Shown: positions 51,144 through 63,658 of the stretch, piece by piece
How the letters are laid out: every line of letters starts with the position of its first letter
Numbering within the stretch: the stretch's first letter is position 1
Assembly (NCBI GenBank): GCA_965153455.1
Contig: OZ234497.1
Coordinates: forward strand, 7,998,001-8,062,000
From: Sphagnum compactum
Lineage: Eukaryota > Bryophyta > Sphagnopsida > Sphagnales
DNA: 64,000 bases
Reading direction: 5' to 3'
Notes under the pieces: model-generated
Database searches by the model: none
What the model was told of the DNA's origin: nothing
Seen by the model: the letters and a program-made list of their open reading frames with translations, nothing else
Position numbers and translations under genes: made by a program

Positions 51144-54100
51144 AACCCCACACACAACTAGGACATGCAAGTGGCTGCCATGGCATGCTCACTTCAAGCC
51201 CAAGAGGGGACGAAGTTTAGCCTGTGACATTAACTTAAATCCATCACAATTATGTAACTGTAAGGCCATAAATGGGACTCCTCAATTATGGATTGGCTTT
51301 CCTCTCCACCATCATACCCCTTCACTTCAAGTTAAATACTGTAAGCCTTCAATACAAGTGGAAGGACAACCAACAACGTGGAGGGAATTTTTTTGCCTGG
51401 AGCTTTCTATGTGGCATGAACATTAATGATAGGCATTCCAAACTATAAGCTGGATGGTGTCGTTGTATAAACAGTCCCATGGTTGGATCTTCAACTAAAC
51501 CCAAAATAGCTAATATTCTCCAAATTGGAGATTTCTAGGTCTGTTGACCACCTACATTAGGTAGCAAAATTCTATAATAACCACTAAACATAGAGGGAAT
51601 AGTGCATGGTTAAAACATTAAACTTAAAACACTTGGAAGGTCGATGCCATTTTAAGTAGTTATGTGTATAGGGTAAGGCCTTTCTTCCAAAGGGCCAGGC
51701 CTAATTTCCCAAGGGGATAGGTGAAAAATAGGGGAGGTTGACAAGAGGAAGCCACTCTCAGCATCAAGTACAAAAGGTACAAAAGGTCCTTCATTCAAAT
51801 GGTGCAGGTTTCCTTCCATTGATGAAAGCATCTTTTGTGTGGGAGGGTGCCTTCAAATACAAAAAAAAAAATTAGAAATAGTAAAGTGCTTTACTGATGA
51901 TTGAAGTTGATATGTGCACAAAGTGTTTGTTCTTTTTAACAACTAAGCAAAGATGCAATGATGTCCCATTTAAACAACTCTAAAGTACATGCTCCACATT
52001 TTTATCATAAAAGAGTTCTGGATTCAGAGGGCATGCCTTGGAGCCCATAAAATATGTAATTGAATCTTAATGTTTGGGTTGGGTTTTAAGAAAACCAATA
52101 CCCATCAAAGAGTGGCATAGATGATCTAGACAAGTGTTTCTGTGGAAAACCCAATAGGTGCCTTTTTTGTTTTAAATATGTGTTCCTAATTTGGATTGGG
52201 AACTTTTCAAATTAAAGATCCATTGCAACAAAGTTTTTTTTGTAAAGGGTTCCAAATTGTAAGTTCAATTTGAAACAACCTTCCACAACTTATCAGTTTC
52301 TTTTGACCAATGAAAAGAATGAGAAAGTGACCTTCCACTTCCCATACGAACCAAATATTGGTTGCACTTTTGAACCTAAGAACTGACTACCAAAGTGGAA
52401 GGTCATTTTGCTGTTTTATTCATTGAGTGAAAGGAACTTACAAGTTTTTATCAAATGAGGACCTTCTTGATTGTTTCGGACCTAGTTTGATCAAATTTTA
52501 AGGATAGAGGTCAGCCCAAAAACCCCACAAGTACTTCTCACCCACTGGCTTTTTCTCTTTTTGTTATTTTGAAGCCCGACAGCAGACCTGACAAGCCATT
52601 TGCATCCCCAACTCAAGCTCATTGGCAGAGGGCCAATGGGTCACTTGCTTATTTTTTAAGTAGGTAATTTGGGCCTTAAGGTAGGAACAAATGTTGGGCC
52701 ATTGTTTACTCTTATGAAGAACCTCCTGTTCCAGTTCTAAAGAGCAAATTAGAACAATTCTGGTCATTTAAAAAATTATTTTGATTTGGGTTATGAAAAT
52801 TAGACCCAGTTCTTGTCCTATTTTAAGTAACCCAAATCGGAAATGGTGGTTAATTTCTGGATAACCTCTGGTTAGCCCTCAGTTCTTTTACTTCATTTTT
52901 TTTTGGGAAAGTTTCAAGTTTGACCCTGGTTCCACAAATAAATAGAACTAGAACCCAGTTCCGAGTTTGGTTTTTTATTGGATTTTCGAATTTTCGAATT
53001 TTAACCCCACACACAACTAGGACATGCAAGTGGCTGCCATGGCATGCTCACTTCAAGCCCAAGAGGGGACGAAGTTCAGCCTGTGACATTAACTTAAATC
53101 CATCACAATTATGTAGTTGTAAGGCCATAAATAGGACTCCTCAATTATGGATTGGCTTTCCTCACCACCATCATACCCCTTCACTTCAAGTTAAATACTG
53201 TAAGCCTTCAATACAAATGGAAGGACAACCAACAACGTGGAGGGAATTTTTTTGCCTGGAGCTTTCTATGTGGCATGAACATTAATGATAGGCATTCCAA
53301 ACTATAAGCTGGATGGTGTCGTTGTATAAACAGTCCCATGGTTGGATCTTCAACTAAACCCAAAATAGCTAATATTCTCCAAATTGGAGATTTCTAGGTC
53401 TGTTGACCACCTACATTAGGGAACAAAATTCTATAATAACCACTAAACATAGAGGGAATAGTGCATGGTTAAAACATTAAACTTAAAACACTTGGAAGGT
53501 CGATGCCATTTTAAGTAGTTATGTGTATAGGGTAAGGCCTTTCTTCCAAAGGGCCTGGCCTAATTTCCCAAGGGGATAGGTGAAAAATAGGGGAGGTTGA
53601 CAAGAGGAAGCCACTCTCAGCATCAAGTACAAAAGGTACAAAATGTCTTTCATTCAAATGGTGCAGGTTTCCTTCCATTGATGAAAGCATCTTTTGTGTG
53701 GGAGGGTGCTTTCAAATACAAAAAAATAAATAATAAATAGTAAAGTGCTTTTCTGATGATTGAAGTTGATATGTGCACAAAGTGTTTGTTCTTTTTAACA
53801 ACTAAACAAAGATGCAATGATGTCCCATTTCAACAACTATAAAGTACATGCTCCACATTTTTATCATAAAAGAGTTCTGGATTCAGAGGGCATGCCTTGG
53901 AGCCAATAAAATATGTAATTGAATCTTAATGTTTCTACACCTTGTCCTTGGGTTTTAAGAAAACCAATACCCATCAAAGAGTGGCATAGATGATCTAGAC
54001 AAGTGTTTTGGTGGAAAACCCAGTAGGGTCCTTTGTTGTTTTAATATGTGTTCCTAATTTGGATTGGGAGCTTTTCAAATTAAAGATCCATTGCAACAAA

Positions 54101-54852
54101 GTTTTGTTTGTAAAGGGTTCCAAATTGTAAGTTCAATTTGAAACAACCTTCCACAACTTATCAGTTTCTTTTGGCCAATGAAAAGAATGAGAAAGTGACC
54201 TTCCACTTCCGATACGAACCAAATATTGATTGCACTTTTGAACCTGATAAGAACTGACTACCAAAGTGGAAGGTCATTTTGCTGTTTTATTCATTGAGTG
54301 AAAGGAACTTACAAGTTTTTATCAAATGAGGACCTTCTTGATTGTTTCGGACCTAGTTTGATCAAATTTTAAGGATAGAGGCAAGCCCAAAAACCCCACA
54401 AGTACTTCTCACCCACTTGCTTTTTCTCTTTTTGTTATTTTGAAGCATGACAGCAGACCCGACCTGACAAGCCATTTGCATCCCCAACTCAAGCTCATTG
54501 GCAGTGGCCAACGGGTCACTTCCTCATTTTGAAAGTAGGTAATTTGGGTCTTAAGGTAGGAACAAATGTTGGGCCATTGTTTACTCTTATGAAGAACCTC
54601 CTGTTCCAGTTCTAAAGAGTAAATTAGAACAATTCTGGTCATTAAAAATTTTATTTTTGACGTCGGTTTTGAAAATTAGACCAAGTTCTTGTCTTATTTT
54701 AAGTAATCCAAATTGGAAATGGTGGTTAATTTCTGGTCAACCTCTGGTTAGCCCTCGGTTCTTTTACTTTCTTTTTTCTGGGAAAGTTTCAGTTTTGACC
54801 CTGGTTCCACAAATAAATAGAACTAGGAACCCAGTTCCAAGTTTGGTTTTTA
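51144..54852. repeat. 1.86-kb tandem duplication specific to copy C
   Basis: The units start at 51,144 and 53,003 with 'AACCCCACACACAACTAGG' (offset 1,859). The join is at 52,990-53,003, where TTTTCGAA is repeated just before the second unit. The units differ by small indels: the first lost about 20 bases near 52,073 that the second, A and B all keep. Copies A and B have a single unit. Confidence 0.85.
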
Positions 54853-55487
54853 AAAGGTTATAGTTCTAGTTTCAAAAATCAGACACACTAACAATTCGAT
54901 TTTTACTAACTAAAATCAGAATTGACGGTTCAAAGCCACCAAATCAGGCACTTGCGCCGAACTAGAAGGAACCAGTAGTCCTTCTGTGTGAGAAATGTGA
55001 TGTTACAACTGGTGTTTGTTGGGTGGTTTTTTTATTTTGTTAAGAATCTCCAGTTTCGATTTTATGGAAATTTTCAGAATTCCAGAACCTCCGATTCAAG
55101 TTCTTTAGAATTCTTTTAATTAAGAAATCCTCCCATTCCAGGGTTTTATAAATTTTCATGAAAAAAAATAGTGATTCTCATGAATTTTAGAAATAAAAGA
55201 ACCTTCAATTCCAGTTTTATGAAAAAAAATAGAATCACAGAACCTCCGAATTCCAGTTTTATGGAAAAAAATAGAATCCCAGAACCTCTGGTTCCAGTTC
55301 TTTAATTTTTTTAAATTAAAAAAGCCTCCAGATTCAGGTTTTTTTTTTTTTTTCAAAGAAACCTAGTGGTTCTCATGAAAAAATCAACAAAGAATCAACA
55401 ATTTAGGGTAGGTTCGTTAACCTGATTCTTTGGATTCTTTAGAACCTCAGTTAAATGTCAAACCTGGGTTTGTGATCTCCCCCCCCC

Positions 55488-56036
55488 TGTCACGCCCCTT
55501 TGCTCGGAGTGCCGCCCCACGCCTCTAAACTCCAGGACCCGCTCCTAACTCCTCGCTTCTAACACCTATCTACCTACGCATCCAAGACACACAACATTAA
55601 TTGCTAGAACCAAGTTCCACTAAGGGACCTAACACCTCTAACACACTACCTAAGTAGTTAGCTTCCCACACTCTCCCAACCTAGCCCACCCAGGAACAAC
55701 ACCAAGTTGCTCCCGTTGGGCGGGCATCAGGAGCTTGAGACGGGATGCAGGGCGAACTCCAAGTTCACCCTCTTTTTGCCTCTAAGCATGGGCTAGGGAA
55801 AACCCTCTGCCCACGCCCTCATAAAGTGGATGAGCTACTTAGCTCACCCAGCGCTCCACTTAGGAACTCCTTTGATCTGTTCATGGCCTCCAGGCCCAAA
55901 CCCATTTGACGAACTGGGGAGTTGAACCCCGGTCCGTCGGCTTGGTACCATCTCACACCATCATGGTGCCCCACCATGGGCAGTCCCAATGTGAGGCCAT
56001 GCCCAGGCAAGTTGCCTCGCCCAGAAGGGCATGTCA
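55488..56036. mobile_element. 549-bp TG...CA insertion, probable solo LTR or short non-autonomous element
   Basis: Copy A reads straight from its C run (3370-3382) into 'ttctgcggcc'. Copy C has 549 extra bases, TGTCACGCCCC...GGGCATGTCA, richer in G+C than the flanks. The TG/CA ends and TGTCACGCCC start suggest a plant LTR. On the minus strand at about 55,918-55,932 it reads GGTTCAACTCC, one base from the Pol III B box, so a tRNA-derived SINE is the alternative. The flanking C run hides any target duplication. Confidence 0.6.
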
Positions 56037-57599
56037 TCCCTTTCTGCGGCCCCTTTAGGAGTCAAAACCAGTTCTGTGATTTTGAGAACCATCTATGACC
56101 TAAAACCAGTGTCTGGAATTTTCTATGCTAGGGAATGAAGGTGAATGGATGGAAAAAGGGATAACCCTAATTTCTGATGGGTGACTGGTAGAAGCTGCCA
56201 ATCTACCGTTACTCATCGTGAAGTGTTGTGGACGTCGAGAGTTCAATGTCTATTGTTATTTTTTGCATTTTGGTGTTGTTTGTTTGTTTGCAGGTAAGTG
56301 TGTTTAATGTTTGTTATTTAATAAGAGCGGTGTTGCTGAGCTGGTTCTTGCGATGGAGTGAATTTTTAGCCACCTGGTGTTTATTCTTGGAGGAAATGAG
56401 GATCACGGTGGAAGAATGGTTGGTGCTAGTGCTTCAAAAATGGCAGGAGTAGGATGCAATGCGGAGATAAGAGAAAGGCCTTGCTAGGACTATAAGGGGG
56501 TAGAGACATGAAAAGCTAAGTTTTCTATGTTTAAGTGATGAATTGTGGGTTTGCACAGTAGTTATCATTGTCTTTGTGGTGCAGTTGGGGAAGAATGCTC
56601 GATTGTAGATCTTTAGTTTTCTGCCTTATTGCAAACACTCCCGTTGCGTATGAGCTTCAAGGTAGGAATAAAAGATTTCCTTCTAGAATTCATGGCTAGA
56701 TCAAGGGAGATGATGACAATGTCTAGAGGTTTCTTGAACAATCACAATAGCTAGTTCAATGTGTTATAATTTTTCAAGGTTGCCGGGGAATTGTATCAAA
56801 CAATCTAAATTGGGAACAAAGTATCTACACTTTTGTGGGAACTCCAGGGAAAATGGAATTCCAGGAATACTCTTGGGTTTCAAAGGGAAATATTGCAATG
56901 TCATGACCTCCTTATTTGTCCAACTACCAATGAGAGAAATTTGATGGGATGGACCAATCAATCTGAGATTTTGTTCAAGGGGAAAATTGCCACAATTGTG
57001 ATCTGTTGGCTATTGAGAAGAAATCATTAAGCGAACTAATCCCTTGAGGTCATAGTTTTAGTGTTGTATAATTTGAAATTATAAGAAGTTGAGCTTGGCT
57101 ATTAGTTTGGTGAGAAAATTATCCATGTATCACAAAAAGTTACTGAAACATTTGGTGTGGTAAGGGTGTTTCTGAATACTAAGACACCTCGTCAATATTG
57201 GTATCAAAGCTCTATAGTCCACTTAACAATAGTACAGTTGTAGATTATGCATATAGTTAGGGTTGATATTTCCAAGAGATTAGTATGTCAGAATTTAGCA
57301 TAACAAATAGCTAGTTGTAAAAAACCATGAAATCTATGAAGAACAGATATTAGCTAGGTTGAATTTTCCCCAGGGGTTGAATGAAGATGGAGAAACCTTC
57401 AAACTAAGTCATTACTTAAAAGGCATGCATGGGTCTGCAGGTGGACATTCCTTGTTTTCAAAAACACAAGTTTCGAAAAAATAAGGCAATGAACATTGGA
57501 AAAACTATATGGCCTACTGTTGTACTTGGATTACGAAAGCAAATGAAGGTTACACATCTGAACGGTAGCAAGGCACAATATGTAAAGGGGGGACACCCA

Positions 57600-60500
57600 T
57601 CATAATGGATCCTATATGAGCAAAATTTGTGATGGATTACACAAACATGGTTGAAGACAAGGAGGATAATTCTGCAATGTATGGGAAATTGATCCCAAAT
57701 AAGGAGAGACTCTTGTAAGATGCCTTGAAATTGACCTTGGAAATCCATGAGCCAACAAGATCTAGCAAAAGCTTAAAACTCTCATGGGACAATCAAAAGA
57801 ATGGGGGAAAGAAAATTATGCGAGGATTGGATTGAATTTACATTCCCAACTACCTAGCCTCCAAGCAAGCTAGCAATAACTCCCATTACTTTGTGAAAGG
57901 GGATGGAATCGAGTCAGACCACCATCTTGTTAGTTGTGTGTTAGAAATTATTCAAATTGTTCAAAGGACTTTGGTTGGAAAATGAATACCCGGTTTTTTG
58001 GAAAGGTTAAAAAGAAAATTCACAAAAATTTGGAAAGCCCAACTAGAAGGGGCTATATTTTTTACAAAATAAGGAAATTCATTAAGTTTTATAAAGAATT
58101 TTGCAAGGGTTGCAAAATTTCACAAAAAAGAGTATGAGCTAAAACAAAACTTGGAATCTGTTCAAGGTAACTTGCCAGACATGGTTCAAGACGAAAGGCT
58201 ATAACAGCAAGTGAGTACCCTTAGGCTAAGAATCAAAGAACTAGAAAATGTGAAAGTAATTAAATAGTAGATTAAGGTGAAACTCACATGGAAACAAAAG
58301 GATTGCATTATAACCAAGGATTTTTTCGCAATCATTAAACCAAAGCCTAATAAAGTGGGAATTTGTACCCTTAAGGATGATATAAAAGTAATAGCCACAA
58401 GTCAAATAGAAATGGAGTAGATTTACTACAACTTTTACATTAAGCTTTATAAAACCCAAGAAAATCATCTTGGCAATGAAGAGCTACAACATAAGGTCTT
58501 GGACTTTCTCCTTAGAAAATTTTCCAAAAGGATGAATAAGAAGTTGGCCGCACCTCTTTCTTTGAAAGAACTTTAAACAGCAACAAACTCCATTGAGAAA
58601 AGCAAGGCCCCAAGACCTGATGGCGTGGTGGTGGAGTTTTACACCTTCTTTTGGGATCTAGTTAGCATAGACTACTTTTAGATAATAGTCAAGGATGGTG
58701 GTTTTCCCAATGAAGTGGACAAAAGATTGATCACCATGTTATTCAAAGCTGGAGATAAAGAGAATCTTAGCAATTGGTACCCAATCACCTTGCTAAATGC
58801 ATCCTACAAGATTTTTGCGAAGACTTTTCAAATGAAGCTATAACCAATCTTCATGGAGGTCATAAATAGGGACAATTTGCATTTTGCCACTCAGACAAAA
58901 ATGTTCTCTTAATGATTGAAACACTAACCAACCATTGGTTATGCTCAAGTTCGATTTTGCAAAAGTGTATGACAAGGTAAATTGAAGTTTTTTGTTTGAT
59001 GCCATGGCAAAGATGGGAATGGTTTAGGAATTCATTAAGATGGTAAAGATGTTGTTCAAGGATGTTGCAAAAGCGGTATGTCTAAACAGGTGTATCACCA
59101 AATTGTTCAAAATAGATTGTGGGTTAGGCAAGGGTGCCCGAGCTAGTTCCCTACCTCTTTCTTATTGTAAGGGAAATCTTGAATTTCATGTTCAAAAATG
59201 CTATCAAATTCGGGGACATTAAAGGAATTACCCTGTCAAAAGGAATAATGCAACAAACATCTCATTGTATGTTGATGATACAACTATAATTATTTAGGGA
59301 AAAAAGAGAACTTGTTCAATGTTGTTGATGTGCTACAATTTTTTTTAGACATAAGTGGGTTGGAACTAAACAAGGAGTAGTCCATGACCTATTGGAGTCA
59401 GAAGCAAAGTTGCAAGAAATCGGCATGGATAAAAAAGTTCAAATGGAGGTGGGCTTTTAACGATGAACTATCCAAAATGTTCAACATGTCCTTTGGGATT
59501 GGTTTGGATGGCAAAGAGGTTGACACCTTTTTTATTGAAAAGATTTGTATGAAATTAAAATTTTGGAACATGGTTCACTTACCAATAGTGGGTCGGACGA
59601 TAATTGTCAATTTTGTTTTGGCATCAACCTTGTGGTTCTTCATCAACGTATGGGGGGTACAAAAAAATCAATAAGGAAACGTAAATATCTATTCTAGAAC
59701 TTTTTATGGGCTGGACGTGATCAACGCACTAAAACTATTTAAACTAGTTTGATTGTTGTGTGAGTAAAGGTATCGAAGATCTTGGCCTCATTGACCCAGA
59801 AAAAGCTATGGACACCCTTGCTATGTAAGTGGGTTATCAAAGCCCTAAAACTTGACAATTCAAACTTCAAACTCTTATTAGGTTTCAAATTAGTGATGTG
59901 CAAGCCCTCATGAAGTGGGGCTTCGAAATGAATTGAACTATTGTCAAAAATCACAATACATTTCCAAGATCAAAGATATAGGGGAAGATCTCAAAGAGTT
60001 GGAAATGGCTGGTTGAAAAGTTGGACTTCTCCCCATCGCAAATAATTAAGGCCATAAAGAGAATAAGTGCATGGTGAGGCCCTAATTTTAGGGGGTTGGA
60101 GTTTGGATTGTCCATTCCTAGAGCTCAAAAGTTGTACAAGTCTAACTTACGCACTTTAAGTGATCTATGGAAAGCTAAAACCAAAGACTTCCATTCTTGG
60201 GATGAATTGAAACTTCTATTTCCTTTCGAAGAATGTTAATATTGTTGTTGGCAACGGTCAATTAATAGCTTGCTTGAATGTTGGATCAAGGAACTGAGGC
60301 AGCCAAATCTTAGATCCTATGATGGGGAGTGGCTAGGTCTCCATAATGACGAAATTACGTCCAATCCAATCGAGGTTTTGCTACTACTTGAGGGTTCCGA
60401 CCATATGCTAACAATTCAATTCAGCAAGAAGTGGTCATTCCACAGGACCATATGCTAACAATTCAATTCAGCAAGAAGTGGTCATTCCACAGGAGGTCCT

Positions 60501-60955
60501 GGTCATTCACAAGGAGGTCCACGTATTCATGGTTGGAGAGTACTCCAAAACACTTTAGTTGTTAGTTGACCTAGGTGTTTAAAGGGGTGTTCAAAGGGGT
60601 TTTGAAGAGAGTCCAAGTTTGCACTAAACTTGGACTAGGATAGTGTAAGGGGGGCAATGGTGAAATTGTCTTATGTGCTTTAAGTGATCTCACATTTGAC
60701 CCTGAATACTGGAAGTGGAATAAGCAAGTGGAACTAACATATTACATGGCCAAGCAAGGGAAATAACTAATTAAATCTAAGAGTTTTCTTGCCCACGATG
60801 TGTTAAAAAGTTCCACAAAAATTTCAGCTAAATTGGAGAGATGTCTAGAGCAAACATAGAGCCAAGAAAGACTTAAGTTATTGTGGCACCAAGTGTTTGC
60901 AATCAATAGTTGGCGGGCCAACACTAATCACAAGATCCCAACAGATTGCTTGTCT
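57600..60955 (+). mobile_element. L1-type LINE, decayed (copy C)
   Basis: It contains the endonuclease end with SDHH intact at about 57,914-57,925, then the linker region (58,220-58,480), 'SKAPRPDG' (about 58,597-58,620), an uninterrupted 'YDKV...FDAMAKMGM' (58,960-59,020), YVDD at 59,268-59,279, and 'LPIVGRTIIVNFVLASTLW' at about 59,580. Several stops and frameshifts make it inactive. It stops near 60,955, earlier than copy A, which continues into the zf-RVT-like tail. Confidence 0.8.
60399..60492. repeat. 47-bp tandem duplication in LINE copy C
   Basis: 60,399-60,445 is repeated exactly at 60,446-60,492. Copy A has one unit. Confidence 0.9.
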
Positions 60956-60988
60956 AGAATTATCACCTGACTAGTTGTGGATCTTTGT

Positions 60989-61073
60989 GTTGTCTAGAAA
61001 CTATGGGTGACAATTATATATGTGTGTGCATAATATGTATGTGCACAATTATCACCCATAATTTCTAGACAAC
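60989..61073. repeat. Short inverted repeat (hairpin) at the outer end of arm C
   Basis: 60,989-61,015 and 61,047-61,073 are inverted 27-base arms with two mismatches around a 31-base TG/AT-rich loop. It begins about 35 bases beyond the end of arm C homology. It may be a tiny MITE or a scar at the rearrangement border. Confidence 0.8.
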
Positions 61074-62148
61074 CAAACTTGCCCCTCATTTTTAACATTT
61101 TTTTCCTGTGATACCCAGCACCAAGTACCATGACAAAAAAATTGACCAAAATCCATTGATTTTCACACCATGCAGGGGCCAGTTATTTCAGGACCAGCCC
61201 TGGCTTCAAATTACCCTAAACAAAACACAACAAACAAACTACATTCCTTTATAGTAGGATTTTTTAATTCCTGCATGTTAACTGAATTCTATATAATTGT
61301 CAGAGTCCGTTCCCTGATCTAAATCCTCAACAGAAATTACATCAGATTTTGGATCATTTATTATTTGGGAAATAAAGAGTAATATGACATATAGGAATGG
61401 ATACATAATAAACAATGGGAGTTCGGAACATGTGTAAAAGCTTGATAAGGTTAGGTTGGTGCAAATTTGGCAAATCTACTTCAAAACTGTAAACTTTTTC
61501 CTTTAGAATGCCAGGTGCAGAATAGCCCATACCTACATTGACACATCTTTCATAGACTGATGAGCACACAAATGCTGTCCACTGGCCTCCCTTTACCTTC
61601 TTTTCCACAAGCCCATTATCCCCACCCAATCCCCCAGACCCTCCAACCCTTCAACATTGAGTGCCAGCAGCAGAAGAGCTGACAGCAAAGCAAGAAATTG
61701 TACTGAGAAAATAAAGCTGCATCATCAGCAGAGAGAACCACCACCAAGGAAGCTCAGCAGCAGCCTGGGGTACTCAACAAGCCTGTGGAATCCTACTACC
61801 TTCACCACCACCTCATCTCTCTTCCTCATTTGTAAGCTCCTTATGCATAACCTACATGTCACACCCTCCCTATTTTGCACTGCACTTAAAAGTGTCAAGA
61901 ACCTTGACCAACATAATGCAAATTCTTTCTGAGGGTCTTTCTTTTTTGTTGGCTGTGACTACTATGACCAAAAAGCACACACTAAGTCTACACAAACCTA
62001 GACACATTTTTGCATGTTCCACCCTTAACATTCAATTGCAAAACAATACACGCAAATTACAGATACCACAAGTCAAGGATATATTGATTACTCTGCATCC
62101 ACACTCTGTACCAATGCAGGCTCTATCAGTTATCAGATTGGCTACTAG
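61074..62148. other. 3' flank of the DCP5/LSM14-like gene
   Basis: I see no confident gene. The sequence lies downstream of the minus-strand stop codon at 62,149-62,151 and probably includes its 3' untranslated region. Open frames on the plus strand (61,657-62,197) lack recognisable domains. Confidence 0.4.
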
Positions 62149-63658
62149 TCAATTGATGGCAGTTGTTGGCCGTCCTGTGCCACGTGCCCTACTGTAGCCA
62201 GTTCCCCTGCCCCCATGAGCCCCACCATACATCCCACCCCTGTATCCACCGCGGCGACCACCTCCTCGGCCACCACGACCACCATGAGACCACAGAGGAA
62301 AATTCCCAAAAGTCTGTCCATCACAAATGCAACAACATCAGAACTTAACTTCTCACAACAAATGATAGTCGTTATGACATCAATCAAAGCCAACACAAAA
62401 CATAGCCCACACCATAATAAATGCACTAGAGCTGCAAATGCTAGTCCACATCATGTAAACTGCGTGCCACAATGAACATTGAACCTCCCACTCATAAGGG
62501 ATCTCTGAGTGAGATGCCTGAAGACTGTGACAGGTCAGGGTGCACCTAGCCAATACACCCTAGGAATGCTGTACATGAAAGAGAAGACAAAGCACACAAA
62601 GCTCTTGAACTACCTCTGTGTCAATCTTGCGCTGGTCAGAAAACCTGGTTCGTTCTGAACGACCTTCTTCCCGATCAAGAGCATCGCAAGAGAGCGAATC
62701 AAAGAAGTCATCCTTTACATACATTGCCTGAAAGCAAATGTCAACCATGAAACAAAAAATCTTGATCACCATTTACTCAGAAATAACTCTGACATGAAGA
62801 TTGTTAGATAGATAGATGTGAATAGACATAGATGAAGACAGCAAAACCATCACTCTTCTAACTGAAACAAGAAAGGTCCCAATTCCTTGTTGCAAATGAA
62901 GTTTGTTCTAACATAATAGTACAAACCTTCTTTGGAGCATCTGACAGTGACTTGTTCAGAAAAGCTACATCAGAGGTGTCATCATCAAGGTTTCCATCTG
63001 CATATTCATCTTCCTCATCTCCACCTTTCTCACCTTTGCCTCCAAGCTCACCCCAAACTTCATCCTTGTTGAATTTCTCATTCATTGCTGTGAAATCAAA
63101 GTCTTCAGTGAAATGTTGAGTGGGATGTGTAAGCTGTTGCCACAGATGTGTCCACCAAGCAACTTTTCAGAAAATTTATCAAAAAGCTACACAAAGGAGC
63201 CTAGTGAAGAATGGTCCAAGCAATCAGCAAACTCCAAATGCTTGTCCAGCAGCCAGTGAAATGTACACAATTTGCCAACAGCAGTAGAGTTAATCTTCAA
63301 AAGTGCAAAGTTTTACATAAACAAGCCTCAGATAACCACGATGGGACTCAAAATGCATACACATGGTGGGATCAACAGAAAACTTGGATCGGTACTGAAC
63401 ATTAACAGAATCTTAGACAATAATCCTCTCAACTGAAATGTGGTTCCAGGCAATGTATTTCCAAAATCACATGATTAATACTTCCTTGCATATTCTGACA
63501 AGACAAGGTAGCTCCATAACCACAACCTTGGGGAACACTGGAAAACTCTTCACTGCCAGGTACAGGTCAAAGTTACTTACTCCAATGCCCCTGCCACTTC
63601 CACTGCCTCTTCCTCTCCCTCTCCGCGTGTGATTGTTGTTCCCAGTAGCACCATTGCC
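62149..63658 (-). CDS. DCP5: DCP5/LSM14-family mRNA decapping and P-body protein, C-terminal exons
   Basis: Four minus-strand exons are inferred: 63,658-63,581; 63,133-62,927; 62,727-62,614; 62,313-62,149 (TGA at 62,151-62,149). All junctions are GT-AG in phase 0 and encode 187 residues. In order they carry an [12 protein letters not shown] tract; the FDF motif ([19 protein letters not shown]); an acidic stretch; the FFD box ([14 protein letters not shown]); the TFG box split over the last intron ([13 protein letters not shown]); and an RGG-rich tail ending GRPTTAIN. This order is diagnostic of LSM14/Scd6/DCP5 proteins, whose FDF, FFD and TFG parts contact DEAD-box helicase and decapping partners in translational repression and P-body formation. 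The N-terminal Lsm domain must lie beyond 64,000. Confidence 0.92.

Larger units (their letters stand above)
50312..57600. other. Non-coding distal flank of copy C
   Basis: No gene is supported. It is homologous to 1-4,780 and to 13,176-15,832 with several rearrangements: the 51,144-54,852 tandem duplication, the GAACC-type repeat at 55,080-55,380, and the inserted element at 55,488-56,036. Bases 56,763-56,918 are missing from copy A. Confidence 0.55.
41145..60955 (+). repeat. Inverted arm C of the palindrome
   Basis: Arm C is the reverse of copy B from 41,145 to about 58,930. It also matches copy A directly from 50,620 to 60,955. Compared with both it carries its own 1.86-kb tandem duplication (51,144-54,852) and a 549-bp insertion (55,488-56,036). 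The outer end lies at about 60,955, where the LINE breaks off beside a short hairpin. Confidence 0.9.

Noticed and set aside
55918-55932. Possible tRNA gene from the B-box-like sequence
   Set aside because: No cloverleaf can be drawn around it and it lies within a TG...CA insertion.
61657-62197. Plus-strand open frames of 91 and 113 codons
   Set aside because: No recognisable domain; they lie in the 3' flank of the DCP5-like gene on the other strand.
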